Notes: generated by a model from the letters alone, not told the origin. A stretch of DNA of 64,000 nt from Actinotalea subterranea (GCF_008364845.1 NZ_VTTP01000004.1:248001-312000), one strand, 5' to 3'. Shown: positions 8,708-18,505, numbered from the stretch's first letter. A program made the numbers and translations.

Positions 8708-8764
8708 GGTGCTCCTGACGTCGGACGGCCCGCCGAGTGGTCGGCGGCGGCTTCCGACCAAAGG

Positions 8765-8770
8765 TAGCGT
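8765..8770 (+). promoter_or_regulatory. -10 box of a leaderless transcript
   Basis: TAGCGT ends seven bases before ATG 8778, again fitting a leaderless mRNA; no ribosome binding site is visible. Confidence 0.4.
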
Positions 8771-8777
8771 CGGACCC

Positions 8778-9764
8778 ATGGAGAAGCGTGTGCTGGGACG
8801 CACTGGACGTCCCGTCGGAGTGATCGGTCTGGGGTGCTGGCAGCTGGGTGCCGACTGGGGCGAGGTGAGCGAGGAGCAGGCGCTGGCGATCCTCGACGCC
8901 GCGGTCGACGCGGGGGTGACCCTGCTGGACACCGCCGACGTGTACGGGGACGGGCGCAGCGAGCGCCTCGTGGGGCAGCTCCTCGCGAAGCGGCCCGACG
9001 CCGGGCTCACCGTCGCCACGAAGATGGGTCGCCGCGCGGACCCGCACGTCGCCGACGCGTACACGCTCGACGCGTTCCGCGCCTGGACGGACCGCTCGCG
9101 CGAGAACCTGGGCGTCGACACCCTCGACCTCGTGCAGCTCCACTGCCCGCCCACCGAGGTGTTCGGCCGCGACGCGACGTACGAGGCGCTCGACACGCTC
9201 GTCGCGGAGGGCCGCATCGCCGCCTACGGCGTCTCCGTGGAGACGGTCGACGAGGCGCTCCAGGCGATCGCGCGACCCAACGTCGCGTCCGTGCAGATCA
9301 TCCTCAACATCTTCCGGCGCAAGCCGCTCGAGGAGGTGCTGCCGGCGGCCGCCGAGGCGGGCGTCGGCATCCTGGCGCGCGTGCCGCTGGCCAGCGGCCT
9401 GCTGACGGGCAAGTTCGACGCCGCGACGACGTTCGCCGCCGACGACCACCGCACCTACAACCGGGGTGGCGAGGCGTTCGACCAGGGCGAGACGTTCTCC
9501 GGCGTGCCCTACGAGGTGGGTGTCGCGGCCGCTCAGGAGGTCGCCCGGTTCACGCCCGACCGCGCGACGACGGCGCAGCTCGCCCTGCGCTGGATCGTCG
9601 ACCAGCCTGGCGTGACCGCCGCGATCCCGGGTGCGAGCCGCCCCGAGCAGGCACGCAACAACGCGGCCGCGGCCGACCTGGCGCCGCTCACGGCCGAGCA
9701 GCTCGACGCGCTCGAGCGCGTGTACGACGAGCGCATCCGGGAGCACGTGCACGGTCGCTGGTGA
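8778..9764 (+). CDS. Aldo/keto reductase
   Basis: A 328-residue NADPH-dependent oxidoreductase with a TIM-barrel fold. The catalytic tetrad is visible as Asp51 and Tyr56 (DTADVYGDG), Lys82 (TVATKMGRR) and His122 (LVQLHCPP). The C-terminal cofactor loop AIPGASRPEQARNN is present. It resembles the YhdN/general stress AKR subgroup that reduces small aldehydes. ATG 8778 begins the conserved MEKRVLGRTGRPVGVIGLG; upstream codons are not family-like. Confidence 0.92.
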   Translation: MEKRVLGRTGRPVGVIGLGCWQLGADWGEVSEEQALAILDAAVDAGVTLLDTADVYGDGRSERLVGQLLAKRPDAGLTVATKMGRRADPHVADAYTLDAFRAWTDRSRENLGVDTLDLVQLHCPPTEVFGRDATYEALDTLVAEGRIAAYGVSVETVDEALQAIARPNVASVQIILNIFRRKPLEEVLPAAAEAGVGILARVPLASGLLTGKFDAATTFAADDHRTYNRGGEAFDQGETFSGVPYEVGVAAAQEVARFTPDRATTAQLALRWIVDQPGVTAAIPGASRPEQARNNAAAADLAPLTAEQLDALERVYDERIREHVHGRW

Positions 9765-9828
9765 TCGGTGATCCGACGACCTCTGCGAGGGGGCGTCGGT
9801 GATCGACGGCCGGTGACGCATGGCCGGT

Positions 9829-9855
9829 GGCCCGGGGTGGCGAGCCCCGGGTGCC
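9829..9855. terminator. Bidirectional hairpin between convergent genes
   Basis: CCCGGGG and CCCCGGG form a perfect stem around a 6-base loop, extended to GGCCCGGGG/CCCCGGGTGCC with one mismatch. It sits between the aldo/keto reductase (plus) and the next gene (minus). Confidence 0.65.
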
Positions 9856-9906
9856 GGCCGGCTGTCGTGGGGCGGGTGCGCGCTGAGGTGTGCGGACCGG
9901 CCCTGA

Positions 9907-10719
9907 TCAGCCCAGGGGGCCGGCGTCGGGCGCGTCCTGGGGGAGGCGGGCCTCGAGGCGGTGCAGCGGCGGCGCGGAGTCGTCCGTGCCGCTCACGGCG
10001 AGCTCGATCATCTGCGGGAACCGCTCGGGCGGCGGGCCGAACGCCTGGTAGGCGCCGGTGACGACGGTGCGGCCCATGGCGCGTGCGCCCGTCGCGCCGA
10101 TGACGGCGCCGATGCCGAACGGCGCGAGCCGCCCGAACGCCAGCGCGCCCTGCTTCGCGGCCTGGCGGCGCAGGATCCGCCGGGTCAGGGCGCTGTTGAC
10201 GCGCTTGATGGTCTGGGTCGGCATGTTGACCAGGAGGGTGCGGGCCCAGGCCTTGGTGTTGATCCCGGCCTCGGCGCCCACGGTCTTCGAGCCCTGCTCG
10301 CCCAGCACGGTGGCGAGGAGGAGCGTGCGGCGTCGGGCGGTCTCCTCGATCCCGATGCCGTGCACGTCCGCGACGGCCAGCGCGAACGCCGACGACGCCG
10401 CGAAGAACGACGCCACCTCGCTCGTCGTGAGCGCGACGCCCACACCCGTGCCGATGGCCGGCGCGGCGGCGGCGGCCCCCACTGCGCCACCCGACGCGGA
10501 CACGGCCAGCAGGTACTGCTTCTCGAGCAGCCGGATGATCTGCGCGGGGCTCGCGTGCGGGTTGCGGCGACGCAGGCGGTCCACGTGCGCGTGGATGACG
10601 GCCGAGGGGATGGACACGGCCTTGTCGAACGCGGCGTCGACGAACGGGATGCCGGTCACGCTCGACACGGCCACCTCGGTGCCCGGGTGGTGAGGGCCGG
10701 TGTGCTGCAGCTCGGACAT
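9907..10719 (-). CDS. Conserved hypothetical protein (possible EcsC-like)
   Basis: A 270-residue protein with no signal peptide. After a short polar start, residues about 70-125 are a Gly/Ala-rich amphipathic stretch (GGAVGAAAAAPAIGTGVGVAL.. FFAASSAFALAVADVHGIGIE). A second Gly-rich segment FGIGAVIGATGARAMGRTVVTGA (about 195-220) could insert into membranes. The pattern recalls EcsC-type peripheral membrane proteins, but I am not certain. ATG 10719 is the first codon of the recognisable frame. Confidence 0.5.
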   Translation of the reverse strand: MSELQHTGPHHPGTEVAVSSVTGIPFVDAAFDKAVSIPSAVIHAHVDRLRRRNPHASPAQIIRLLEKQYLLAVSASGGAVGAAAAAPAIGTGVGVALTTSEVASFFAASSAFALAVADVHGIGIEETARRRTLLLATVLGEQGSKTVGAEAGINTKAWARTLLVNMPTQTIKRVNSALTRRILRRQAAKQGALAFGRLAPFGIGAVIGATGARAMGRTVVTGAYQAFGPPPERFPQMIELAVSGTDDSAPPLHRLEARLPQDAPDAGPLG

Positions 10720-10921
10720 GGCGTCGATCGTCGCACGGGGGTGCGGGGGTGTCGTGCCGGGCGGGGCGCGACGGCGGCCGGGCCGCGTCTCCGGCCCGGG
10801 CGCCTGAGCCGCGCGGGTCGGTGCAGTGCCCGACGGCGGCGCGCGCTCTCGAGGTGCCGACCCGCGGAGGGCGACCTACCGTCGAAGGGCACCGATCCCG
10901 AGATGGAGGGAGCTCCGCACG

Positions 10922-11473
10922 ATGACGCACCTCACCGGCAAGACCGTCGCGTTCCTGGCGACGAACGGCTTCGAGGACAGCGAGCTGACCAGCCCGTGGC
11001 AGGCGGTGACCGAGCACGGCGCCACGGCGGTGCTCGTGTCCACCGAGGCGGGCACGATCACGGGCAAGAACGGCCACGAGGCGCAGGTCGACCGCACGAC
11101 GTCGGACGCCGCCGCGGGGGACTTCGACGCGCTCGTGCTGCCCGGCGGTGTCGCGAACGGCGACAAGATCCGGCTCGACGAGGCCGCCGTCGCGTTCGTC
11201 AAGGGCGTGTTCGACGCGCACAAGCCCGTGGGGGTCATCTGCCACGGCGGGTGGATCCTCACCGACGCGGACGTGCTGCGCGGCCGGACCCTGACCTCCT
11301 ACCCGAGCCTCAAGACGGACCTGCGCAACGCGGGCGCCACGTGGGTGGACCAGGAGGTGGTCGTCGACGCCGGGCTCGTCAGCAGCCGCGTCCCGGACGA
11401 CCTGCCCGCGTTCAACGCGAAGCTCGTCGAGGAGATCGCCGAGGGGGAGCACACCGGTCGGAAGGCCGGCTGA
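10922..11473 (+). CDS. DJ-1/PfpI family protein (type 1 glutamine amidotransferase-like)
   Basis: A 183-residue DJ-1/PfpI protein. It has Glu18 in the nucleophile pocket (NGFEDSEL), and Cys107-His108 in the elbow GVICHGGW. The LVLPGGVANGDKIR loop matches the YhbO/PfpI subgroup, associated with deglycase or glyoxalase-type chemistry and stress protection; PfpI itself was described as a protease. ATG 10922 has GGAGGGAG about ten bases upstream. Monocistronic. Confidence 0.9.
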   Translation: MTHLTGKTVAFLATNGFEDSELTSPWQAVTEHGATAVLVSTEAGTITGKNGHEAQVDRTTSDAAAGDFDALVLPGGVANGDKIRLDEAAVAFVKGVFDAHKPVGVICHGGWILTDADVLRGRTLTSYPSLKTDLRNAGATWVDQEVVVDAGLVSSRVPDDLPAFNAKLVEEIAEGEHTGRKAG

Positions 11474-11696
11474 GGCGGGGCTCGCACCGGGTCGCACCCT
11501 GTCGACCTGGCGCTCGCACCGGGTCGCGAGGCCCGCTGACCGAGGGCGTTCGGAGGCCCGCCGCGGGGAGCGTTGCTCCCGGGGGCGGGCCTCGTCGCTG
11601 CCCGGTTCGGGCGGGTTTCGGGTGTCCTTGTGGTGTCACCCGGGTGCGAGGACAGTGGGTGGGGTCCGTGCACAGCGGCACGACCAAGGGGCTCCC

Positions 11697-14126
11697 ATGG
11701 CGAGGACCAGGATCCGTCGAACCGTCATGGTGATGGTCGTCGCGGCGACCGGCGCGCTCGGGGGTGCCTCGGCCGCTGTCGGGGCCGCGGAGGTACCGCC
11801 CGACGACCTGTGCGCCGCGGCGCAGGCCCTCACCGAGGCGGGTCGGCCGCAGCGGGCGCTCGCGCTCGTCGACGCCCGGGACACCGCCGCCGAGGACTGC
11901 CTCGACGTGCAGGCCGAGGCCGCGCAGACGGCGATCGCAGACGCGGAGATCACGGCGCAGAAGGCGCTCGCGGACGTCGCGAAGGCCCCGGCCGCCGCGT
12001 GGGACGCCGCCGGTGACGCGCTTCAGGCCGACGCGGACAACGTCACCGCCACGGAGGTGCGCGAGGAGATCGGCGCCGAGCCTGACGCCACGGAGCCCAC
12101 GGGCCCGCCGGCGCTGAAGGAGGCGTGGGACGCGTTCTTCGCGGACGTCCTCAGCCCGCTCCAGGACGTCGTGCTGCCGATGCTCACGGTTCTCGCCGTG
12201 CTGCTCGTGCTCGCGCGGATGCTGCTGGTGCTGCCCGTGCGGTGGCCGCGCACGTCGGACGCGTTCCGGTCGGTGCTGTGGGCCGGCGGCGTGGCTGCGG
12301 GCGTACTGGCGGCGTGGCTGCTCGTCGCGGGGGTTGCCGAGGCCGCTAGTGCCGGGGCTGACGGGGCCGGGGCCGACGCGGGTGCTGCCGAGGCCGGGGT
12401 GGCGGCCGGCGCGGGCGTGGCGTGGGCGGGTGCCGCGTGGCTGGGCGGGACCGCTGCGGTCGTCGCGGTGGTCCTGCTCGCGATGGGGATGGCGACGCGG
12501 CTGCGCATGACCGTCGAGGTGTACGGGTCGGGCGGGGACGTGGACCAGGCCGCCACGGGGCACGTGATCGCACTGCTCGCGCAGCTCGGTGCGGAGTCCC
12601 CACGGGGGCTCGAGGTGCCGCGCGGGGCGGACGTGACGGCGCTCGACGGCGCGCCGATCAGCGCGGCACCGGAGGCGAAGGTGCTCGCCGCGGTCGCGCG
12701 GCTGTGGCAGCTCGTGTTCGGCGTCACGCCGTGGCTCGTACGAGTGGACGTGGAGTCGGCGGACCGGCACAGCGTCGTCGTGAGCCGCAACGGTCACACG
12801 GTGGCGGCGGGCGTCGTCGACCGGGAGGTGCTCGCACTGCGTACGACGAGGGCGCGCCTGGTGGCCGACGGCGCGAAGCCGACCCCGGAGCAGTCGGCGG
12901 CGGACCTGCCTGACCTGCACGTGTTCGCGGCGGCGATGACCATCGTCGAGCTCGCGAAGGCCTACCGGGGCTTCGAGGGCCTGTTCGGCGTGCGGGACTG
13001 GCGCAGCGTGGGCCTGCAGTACGTGGGCGTCGAGCACTACGCGGCGCCCGACGACGGCGACGCGGCCCGGGCGGTGCTCGCGCGTGCGGTGCAGCTCGCC
13101 CCGGAGAACCTGCCCGCCCTCGTCGCGCTGCGCCACGCGGAGGGGCGGCGCGCGCAAAACGGGGACGTGCTGGAGGCGTACCTGGCCTTCCTCCTCGACA
13201 TTCGGTCCCGGCTCGACGGGGAGCACGCCGAGGCGCTGCGTGCCCGGGTGCTGCTGACGACGCTCGTCACGGGAGGCAACCTCGCGGCCGTGAAGGACAC
13301 GCAGGTGAGCCACGACGCGATCCTCGCCGGCGTCGAGCTCGTCGACCTGCTGCGCACCCTCAAGGCGTCGCGGGCGACGGCCCCGCTCGCGCTGTCGATG
13401 CGGCAGACCGCGGCCGGGGCGTTCCTCAGCGCGTTGGACCACAACGCCGGGCGTCTCCGGGCGGAGCGTCTCGCGGTCGCCGACCGCGACGCGCGGGTCA
13501 CGACCGCTCGGGCGACGGCCGAGCTGTGGCTGGGCAAGCCGAACACGCTCGGCCCGCACGGGCACTACAACTACGCGTGCTGGAAGGTCGCGACGAGCGC
13601 GCACCAGCAGGCGATCGCGCACCTGCGACTCGCCGCGACGTCGCCGGGGCTCGCGGAGTGGATGCACAAGGATCCGTGGCTCGCAGAGCTCCGGCAGACG
13701 CAGGCGTTCCGGGAGGCGCTCAACGCCGAGCCGGTGACGGACGTGCTGACGCTCGGCCCGCTCGCCGCGCACGCGCCGGCGTTGAAGGCCTTGGGGCTGA
13801 CGTCCGCGGAGCGTCTCGCGGTGCTGCCCCCGAGTCGGCTGGCGGCGGCGCTGAAGGTGGAGCCGATGACCGCGGCGCACCTGACGGGGGTGGCGCGGCT
13901 GGTCGAGTCGGTGGACGGTGCGCTCGCGCCGTTGCGCGTGGTGGTCGTGGCGGCGCTGCTCGAGCACGGCGTCGACTCGCCGGAGGCGCTGGCCGGGTGG
14001 CGGCATGGTCGCAAGGAGCTGCCGACCGCCGTGCACGGGGCGTTGATGACGCGCACGAACGTGGAGCTGGCGGGGGAGGGGGACCCGGGGAGCCCGCTGA
14101 ACCTGTGGTTCGCGCGGCACGCGTGA
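11697..14126 (+). CDS. Large hypothetical membrane protein with C-terminal helical/TPR-like domain
   Basis: An 809-residue envelope protein of unknown function. N-terminal signal-like helix (about 8-30), a helical region to 145, then membrane segments at about 160-180, 198-220 and 235-270 (the last pair Ala/Gly-rich). Residues 300-400 form a soluble alpha/beta part, and residues about 430-700 read like tetratricopeptide-type helices (AVLARAVQLAPENLPALVALRHAEGRR). ATG 11697 begins the secretion-like segment. The TPR-like half plus membrane anchor suggests a scaffold, but no family is recognised. Confidence 0.6.
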   Translation: MARTRIRRTVMVMVVAATGALGGASAAVGAAEVPPDDLCAAAQALTEAGRPQRALALVDARDTAAEDCLDVQAEAAQTAIADAEITAQKALADVAKAPAAAWDAAGDALQADADNVTATEVREEIGAEPDATEPTGPPALKEAWDAFFADVLSPLQDVVLPMLTVLAVLLVLARMLLVLPVRWPRTSDAFRSVLWAGGVAAGVLAAWLLVAGVAEAASAGADGAGADAGAAEAGVAAGAGVAWAGAAWLGGTAAVVAVVLLAMGMATRLRMTVEVYGSGGDVDQAATGHVIALLAQLGAESPRGLEVPRGADVTALDGAPISAAPEAKVLAAVARLWQLVFGVTPWLVRVDVESADRHSVVVSRNGHTVAAGVVDREVLALRTTRARLVADGAKPTPEQSAADLPDLHVFAAAMTIVELAKAYRGFEGLFGVRDWRSVGLQYVGVEHYAAPDDGDAARAVLARAVQLAPENLPALVALRHAEGRRAQNGDVLEAYLAFLLDIRSRLDGEHAEALRARVLLTTLVTGGNLAAVKDTQVSHDAILAGVELVDLLRTLKASRATAPLALSMRQTAAGAFLSALDHNAGRLRAERLAVADRDARVTTARATAELWLGKPNTLGPHGHYNYACWKVATSAHQQAIAHLRLAATSPGLAEWMHKDPWLAELRQTQAFREALNAEPVTDVLTLGPLAAHAPALKALGLTSAERLAVLPPSRLAAALKVEPMTAAHLTGVARLVESVDGALAPLRVVVVAALLEHGVDSPEALAGWRHGRKELPTAVHGALMTRTNVELAGEGDPGSPLNLWFARHA

Positions 14127-14235
14127 CGGGTGCGCGTGGCGTGGCGCTCGCGGGTCTCGCCTTCCCTGCGGGCCTCGCGGTCTGCCGGGTGCGGCGGCTC
14201 AGCGCGGCGCTCGCGGGTCTCGCGGGTGCAGCGTG

Positions 14236-15147
14236 TCAGTGCGGGGGGCGGAGGTCGCGGATGAGGGCTGTGTCGGGGCCGCAGCCGAGCTCGCCGGGCT
14301 GGAGGTAGATGTCCGGCGGGTAGACGTCGGTGACGGCGCCGTCGAGGCGGGCGACGAGCACGCAGTCGCTGCCGAACCCGAGGGCGACGCCGATGTCCGA
14401 GCCGTCGAGGGCGACGGTGGCCTGGAAGGCGGGGCGTCCGTCGACCTCTGCGGGCAGGAGGGCGTTGATCTGGGCGGCGATGGCGTCGGTGTCGGGCTCC
14501 TGCGTGGTCGGCAGGGCCGTGAGGATGCTGTGCGCGGCGTCGCGGGACTCGGGAGCAAGGAGGGGGTCGGTGGACGGCGGCGGGGTGATCGCAGTGGTGT
14601 CGTCGGGGCACGGGACCATGTCGACGCCGTCGGCGGTGCCGAACTCGCCGATCTTGCCGTAGGCGTCGAACGTGACGCGGAAGCAGTAGGGGCCGGGGTC
14701 CCAGTCGTCCGCCGAGGGCTGGAAGAACCCGCCGGTGCCCTGCGTGTACATGGCGTCGTCGAGCGAGACCGCGAACGTGAGCCGGCCGAGGACGTCGCCG
14801 TCGGTGGACGCGTCGATCGCGATGAGGCGTGTGCCCGAGCCGTCGGCGCCGTCGGCCGCGCGCGCGAACCCGTTGATGTCCTGCGTGTAGGAGCTCATCG
14901 CGGTGCGGTTGAGGAGGCCGAGCACCAGGTCCTGGGCTGCGCGTTCCTCGTCGGTGTTGACCGACGTGCACGCGGTGAGCGCGAGGCCGGCGAGGAGGAC
15001 GGCTGAGGCGGCGAGGGCGCGCGTCGGGCGTGGGCGTGCGGACCGGGTGGCTGCGGGGCGGTGGGCTGCGCGGCGGGAGGGCGGCCCGGGCGTCGTCGTG
15101 CCCGGTCCTGCGGCGGCTTGCCTGCCCGCGTCCTCGGAAGCGTTCAT
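14236..15147 (-). CDS. Putative lipoprotein
   Basis: A 303-residue secreted protein with a basic N-terminal tail, a hydrophobic segment and the lipobox LTAC (ALAASAVLLAGLALTACTSV), so the mature Cys should be lipidated. The rest is a soluble domain rich in Asp/Pro with three further Cys residues; no family recognised. I prefer ATG 15147 (MNASEDAGRQ), which has AAAGGAA five bases upstream, over the longer start at 15171. Confidence 0.7.
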   Translation of the reverse strand: MNASEDAGRQAAAGPGTTTPGPPSRRAAHRPAATRSARPRPTRALAASAVLLAGLALTACTSVNTDEERAAQDLVLGLLNRTAMSSYTQDINGFARAADGADGSGTRLIAIDASTDGDVLGRLTFAVSLDDAMYTQGTGGFFQPSADDWDPGPYCFRVTFDAYGKIGEFGTADGVDMVPCPDDTTAITPPPSTDPLLAPESRDAAHSILTALPTTQEPDTDAIAAQINALLPAEVDGRPAFQATVALDGSDIGVALGFGSDCVLVARLDGAVTDVYPPDIYLQPGELGCGPDTALIRDLRPPH

Positions 15148-15167
15148 CGGTTCCTTTGCCCCCTGCG

Positions 15168-16058
15168 TCAACCGTCCACTGCTGTCGTGTGGGCAAGTAT
15201 CGCGTCGGCTAGCGGGTCGAGGATCGCGCGGCTGGTCGCATGGCCCATGCCGGGGATGGTGGTGAGGGTGGCGGAGCCGATCAACGAGGCGAGGTGGGTC
15301 GCGTGCGGGGGCGGGTTGACGGGGTCGGCGGGGGCCTCGACGACGAGCGTGGGCACGGTGATGCCGGCGAGCTCGGCGGCGCGGTCGAGCCCGGACGGGT
15401 CGGCGAGCGCGTGCGCCGTCGGGGCCTTCCAGGTGCCGCTGTGGGCGGCGATGCGCTCCTCGAGGTCCCGGAACTCGGCCTCGTCGAAGGGCAGCTCGTC
15501 GCCGTTGAGCAGCCGCCAGTGCTCGACGCGGAAGGCGAGCTCCTCTTCGGGTGTGCGTGGGTCGCCGAGGTGCGTCCAGAGCTCGAGCAGGCGCGGGTCG
15601 GGGTTGGGCAGCGTCGTGGAGTCCGCCCAGGTGCCGTCGGCCGGGGACCAGAGCGCCGACGTGGAGTACAGGGTCGCGCTGAGCACGCGGTCGGGGTGGT
15701 CGAGCAAGAGCAGCTGGACGAGCGTGCCGCCCATCGACGCGCCGACCAGGTGCCCGCGTTCGATGCCGAGGGCGTCGAGCAGCGCGACGACGTCATCGGC
15801 GAGGTCGCGGATCGCGTACGGGGCCGTGGCGAACGCCGCGGTCGACCGGCCGGTGTCGCGGTGGTCGTAGCGGATGACGCGGTGGTGGGCGGCCAGGCGG
15901 TCGACGAGGTGCTCGGGCCACGTGAGCCCGCTCGCGTTAGCGCCCATGACCAGCAGCAGGGGCGTGGCATCGGGTTCCCCGCGCTCCTGCGCCCACAGCT
16001 CGATGCCGGGGGCCACGGTCATGCGGTGCTCGACGGGTGCGGTCGGCTGGGCGGTCAC
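15168..16058 (-). CDS. Alpha/beta hydrolase
   Basis: A 296-residue alpha/beta-fold hydrolase. Oxyanion and entry motif RYDHRDTGRST, nucleophile elbow GASMGG, late Asp in VEAPADPVNPP, and catalytic His in IPGMGHA are all present. Similar actinobacterial proteins are esterases or lactonases; substrate unknown. The GTG start at 16058 has CGGAGGAG six to eight bases upstream. Single gene, divergent from the SDR gene. Confidence 0.88.
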   Translation of the reverse strand: MTAQPTAPVEHRMTVAPGIELWAQERGEPDATPLLLVMGANASGLTWPEHLVDRLAAHHRVIRYDHRDTGRSTAAFATAPYAIRDLADDVVALLDALGIERGHLVGASMGGTLVQLLLLDHPDRVLSATLYSTSALWSPADGTWADSTTLPNPDPRLLELWTHLGDPRTPEEELAFRVEHWRLLNGDELPFDEAEFRDLEERIAAHSGTWKAPTAHALADPSGLDRAAELAGITVPTLVVEAPADPVNPPPHATHLASLIGSATLTTIPGMGHATSRAILDPLADAILAHTTAVDG

Positions 16059-16235
16059 GGCTCTCCTCCGGGGAGCGACGTCGGGACGTCCCCATCCTGC
16101 CGACGGGCACCGACAGTGTCGTCGCCTTTCCGGCTGATGCGCCGGTGGCCGATCGGCTTCGCCCGACTGGGTGCGCCGGTCCTAGGGGAGGTGCGGCCTT
16201 CCGGCACCGCGGCGGCCGCGCGAAGCATGGGCGGC

Positions 16236-17021
16236 ATGACACACACGGACACGAACCCCAGCACGACGACGCCCGACGTCGGGACCCCGCCCGTCGGGCC
16301 TCGGAAGGTGGTCCTGGTGACGGGCGCCAGCAGCGGCATCGGCGAGGGCATCGCGCGGCGGCTCTCCGCGCAGGGGCACCACGTGGTGCTCGCCGCGCGG
16401 CGCACCGACCGGCTGGACGCCGTCGTCGACGAACTGCGCCGGGCGGGGCACAGCGCGCAGGCGCACGCGCTCGACGTCACGGATCGTGACGCGTTCGAGC
16501 GGGTGGTGGCGTCCGTGGTCGACGAGCGCGGGCGGATCGACGTCCTCGTCGCGAACGCCGGCGTCATGCTCCTGTCGCGGCTGGACGCGCTGCTCGTGGA
16601 CCAGTGGGACCAGATGCTCGACGTCAACGTGCGGGGGCTGCTCCACGGGATCGCGGCCACCCTGCCGCGCTTCACGAGCCTGGGCTCGGGCCACGTGATC
16701 ACCATCGCCTCCGTCGGCGCGCACGAGGTGGTGCCGACGTCGGCCGTGTACTCGGCGACCAAGTACGCGGCGTGGGCGCTGACGGAGGGCCTGCGCCAGG
16801 AGTCGGCTCCGGGGATCCGCGTGACGACCATCAGCCCCGGCGTCGTCGAATCGGAGCTCGCGCAGCACATCACCGACCCGCACGCGGCCGAGGCCATGAC
16901 CGCGTACCGCGCGGCGAGCATCCCGGCGGACGCGATCGCGCGGGCGGTGGCGTTCGCGATCGACCAGCCGGCGGACGTGGATGTGAACGAGATCGTGGTG
17001 CGGCCTACTCGGCAGCGGTGA
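16236..17021 (+). CDS. Short-chain dehydrogenase/reductase (SDR)
   Basis: A 261-residue classical SDR. It has the Rossmann motif TGASSGIG (29-36), NAG (107-109), catalytic Ser159 in TIASVG and the YSATK pair Tyr172/Lys176. The ISPGVVESELAQHI stretch matches the NADP-dependent YdfG-like subgroup. ATG 16236 chosen; ATG 16227 is three codons upstream. It lies directly before tRNA-Arg and is the last core gene before the mobile element. Confidence 0.9.
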   Translation: MTHTDTNPSTTTPDVGTPPVGPRKVVLVTGASSGIGEGIARRLSAQGHHVVLAARRTDRLDAVVDELRRAGHSAQAHALDVTDRDAFERVVASVVDERGRIDVLVANAGVMLLSRLDALLVDQWDQMLDVNVRGLLHGIAATLPRFTSLGSGHVITIASVGAHEVVPTSAVYSATKYAAWALTEGLRQESAPGIRVTTISPGVVESELAQHITDPHAAEAMTAYRAASIPADAIARAVAFAIDQPADVDVNEIVVRPTRQR

Positions 17022-17181
17022 GCCGGGGGTCGGGGTGGGTTGGTGGTGGCGAGGAGGACAGGGCGCACGACGGCGCGGGCGGGTTCGGACGGTGTCGAGG
17101 CCGTACCCGTCTCCGCGCCGGTAGGCTTGCGCGTGCCCGCCGGCTCGGCCGTGCGGGCTGCTACGGCCCGATGCGGGCCTA

Positions 17182-17254
17182 GCGCCTGTAGCTCAGGGGA
17201 TAGAGCACCGCTCTCCTAAAGCGGGTGTCGGCAGTTCGAATCTGCCCAGGCGCA
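17182..17254 (+). tRNA. tRNA-Arg (anticodon CCT)
   Basis: A complete cloverleaf: acceptor GCGCCTG/CAGGCGC, D-arm GCTC..GAGC, anticodon stem CCGCT/AGCGG around loop CTCCTAA (anticodon CCT, reads AGG), and T-arm GGCAG-TTCGAAT-CTGCC, with discriminator A at 17254. CCA is not encoded. A likely -10 (TAGGCT) lies about 55 bases upstream. A tyrosine-recombinase gene faces its 3' end, the usual layout when a tRNA gene is the attachment site. Confidence 0.97.
17225..17254. other. Probable attachment site (3' end of tRNA-Arg)
   Basis: The integrase stop lies 112 bases from the tRNA 3' end and the element extends away from it, so recombination within the T-arm/acceptor region is likely. I scanned for a second copy of the tRNA tail around 53-57 kb and found none, so the exact crossover is not shown. 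Confidence 0.4.
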
Positions 17255-17365
17255 CCGGGTGTTTGTGCAGGTCAAGCGGGCTGCGGGTGCAAGCGACGCC
17301 ACGGCCGCAAGGGGCCATCGAGCCTCTGTGGGGTGCACATGGGATGCAGCCGCTCCGGGAGCACT

Positions 17366-18505
17366 TCAAAAGGACCTGGGCGCGCCCTGATCAGGCGGCG
17401 TCTCTGGCGACTGGCTGTCGGGACCTCTGAGGTCGGGGAGCTTGTCCATCGCGACCCACGGAGCGTCGGAGAACAGGTGGCCGTACAGGTCCATCGTCAT
17501 GGTGGCGGAGGCGTGCCCGAGGATGGTCTGCACCGCCTTGACGTCGGCGCCGGCGGCGATGAGCAGTGACGCGGCCGTGTGGCGCAGGTCGTGGATGCGC
17601 GTCCCCGACAGTCCGACGCAGGCCGTCGTCTCAGCCCACTTCGCGCGCTTGCGGAAGTTGGTGTTGGTCCAGATCGCGCCGGTCGGGCTTGGGAAGAGGT
17701 ACTCGCCGGGCGACGCCGCGGCTGCGCGGGTGCGCACGTAGTCGTCGAGCGTGGTGGGCACCGGCACCGTGCGCGTCTGGTGAGTTTTGGTCGACCCGAT
17801 GATCGCTGCGTGGGTGCTCTTGGACTGAGGTGCCGCGCGGTGAATCCGTACGCCGAGTCCGTGCTGGGTGTGGATCACGTCGTCGATCCGCAGAGCCGCC
17901 ATCTCGGAGAAGCGACAGCCGGTCAGGCCGAGAAACAGGACGACGGCTCGGCACGCAATCGGGGTCGCGTCTGCGAGCTTGCGAAGCTCTTCCGCGCGGA
18001 GCCAACGAGGCTCGTGCCGGGTGGCGCCGCGGGGCAACGTCACCGCTCGCGCGACGTTGTCCGAGATTCGTCGGTCACGCACTGCGTAGTCGAGCACGAG
18101 CCGCATGACCGAGAGTGCTCGACGTCGAGATGCCGTCGCGAGGCCGCGTTCGGTCATCTTCGTGAGGACTCGATCGACGTCGTTGGCCGAGACGGCACTC
18201 ACCGGGAGCTTCCCGATGACGGGGACGACGTAGGCGTCGAGCATGAAGCGCGTCGTCTCTTGACTCCGTACGGCGAGCTGGGATCGGCTCTCGTGCCACT
18301 CGTCGGCCAGCACCCCGAACGTCACCTTGCCTCTCGCCGGGTCGATCCATCCGCCGGTCTTGAGCTTGGCGAGCTGGTCCGTCTCCCAGCGCTTCGCATC
18401 TGTCTTGCGCTCGAACGACTTCTCGGTGATCACCCGGTGCTGGAAGTACACCCGGGCACGCCAGACCACCCGGCCAGAGGGCAAGCTGCGCTTCTCGACG
18501 GACAT
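17366..18505 (-). CDS. int: Tyrosine-type site-specific integrase
   Basis: A 379-residue phage-type integrase. An Arm-type N-terminal segment (1-60) and SAM-like core-binding domain (about 62-150) precede the catalytic domain with Arg198 (TGCRFSEM), Lys240, His305/Arg308 (HDLRHTAASL), His331 and Tyr341 (MDLYGHL). The nucleophile set is complete, so it should be active. ATG 18505 (MSVEKRSLPSG) overlaps the excisionase stop by one base (TGATG); longer upstream codons are a shadow of that gene. Its 3' end faces tRNA-Arg. Confidence 0.95.
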   Translation of the reverse strand: MSVEKRSLPSGRVVWRARVYFQHRVITEKSFERKTDAKRWETDQLAKLKTGGWIDPARGKVTFGVLADEWHESRSQLAVRSQETTRFMLDAYVVPVIGKLPVSAVSANDVDRVLTKMTERGLATASRRRALSVMRLVLDYAVRDRRISDNVARAVTLPRGATRHEPRWLRAEELRKLADATPIACRAVVLFLGLTGCRFSEMAALRIDDVIHTQHGLGVRIHRAAPQSKSTHAAIIGSTKTHQTRTVPVPTTLDDYVRTRAAAASPGEYLFPSPTGAIWTNTNFRKRAKWAETTACVGLSGTRIHDLRHTAASLLIAAGADVKAVQTILGHASATMTMDLYGHLFSDAPWVAMDKLPDLRGPDSQSPETPPDQGAPRSF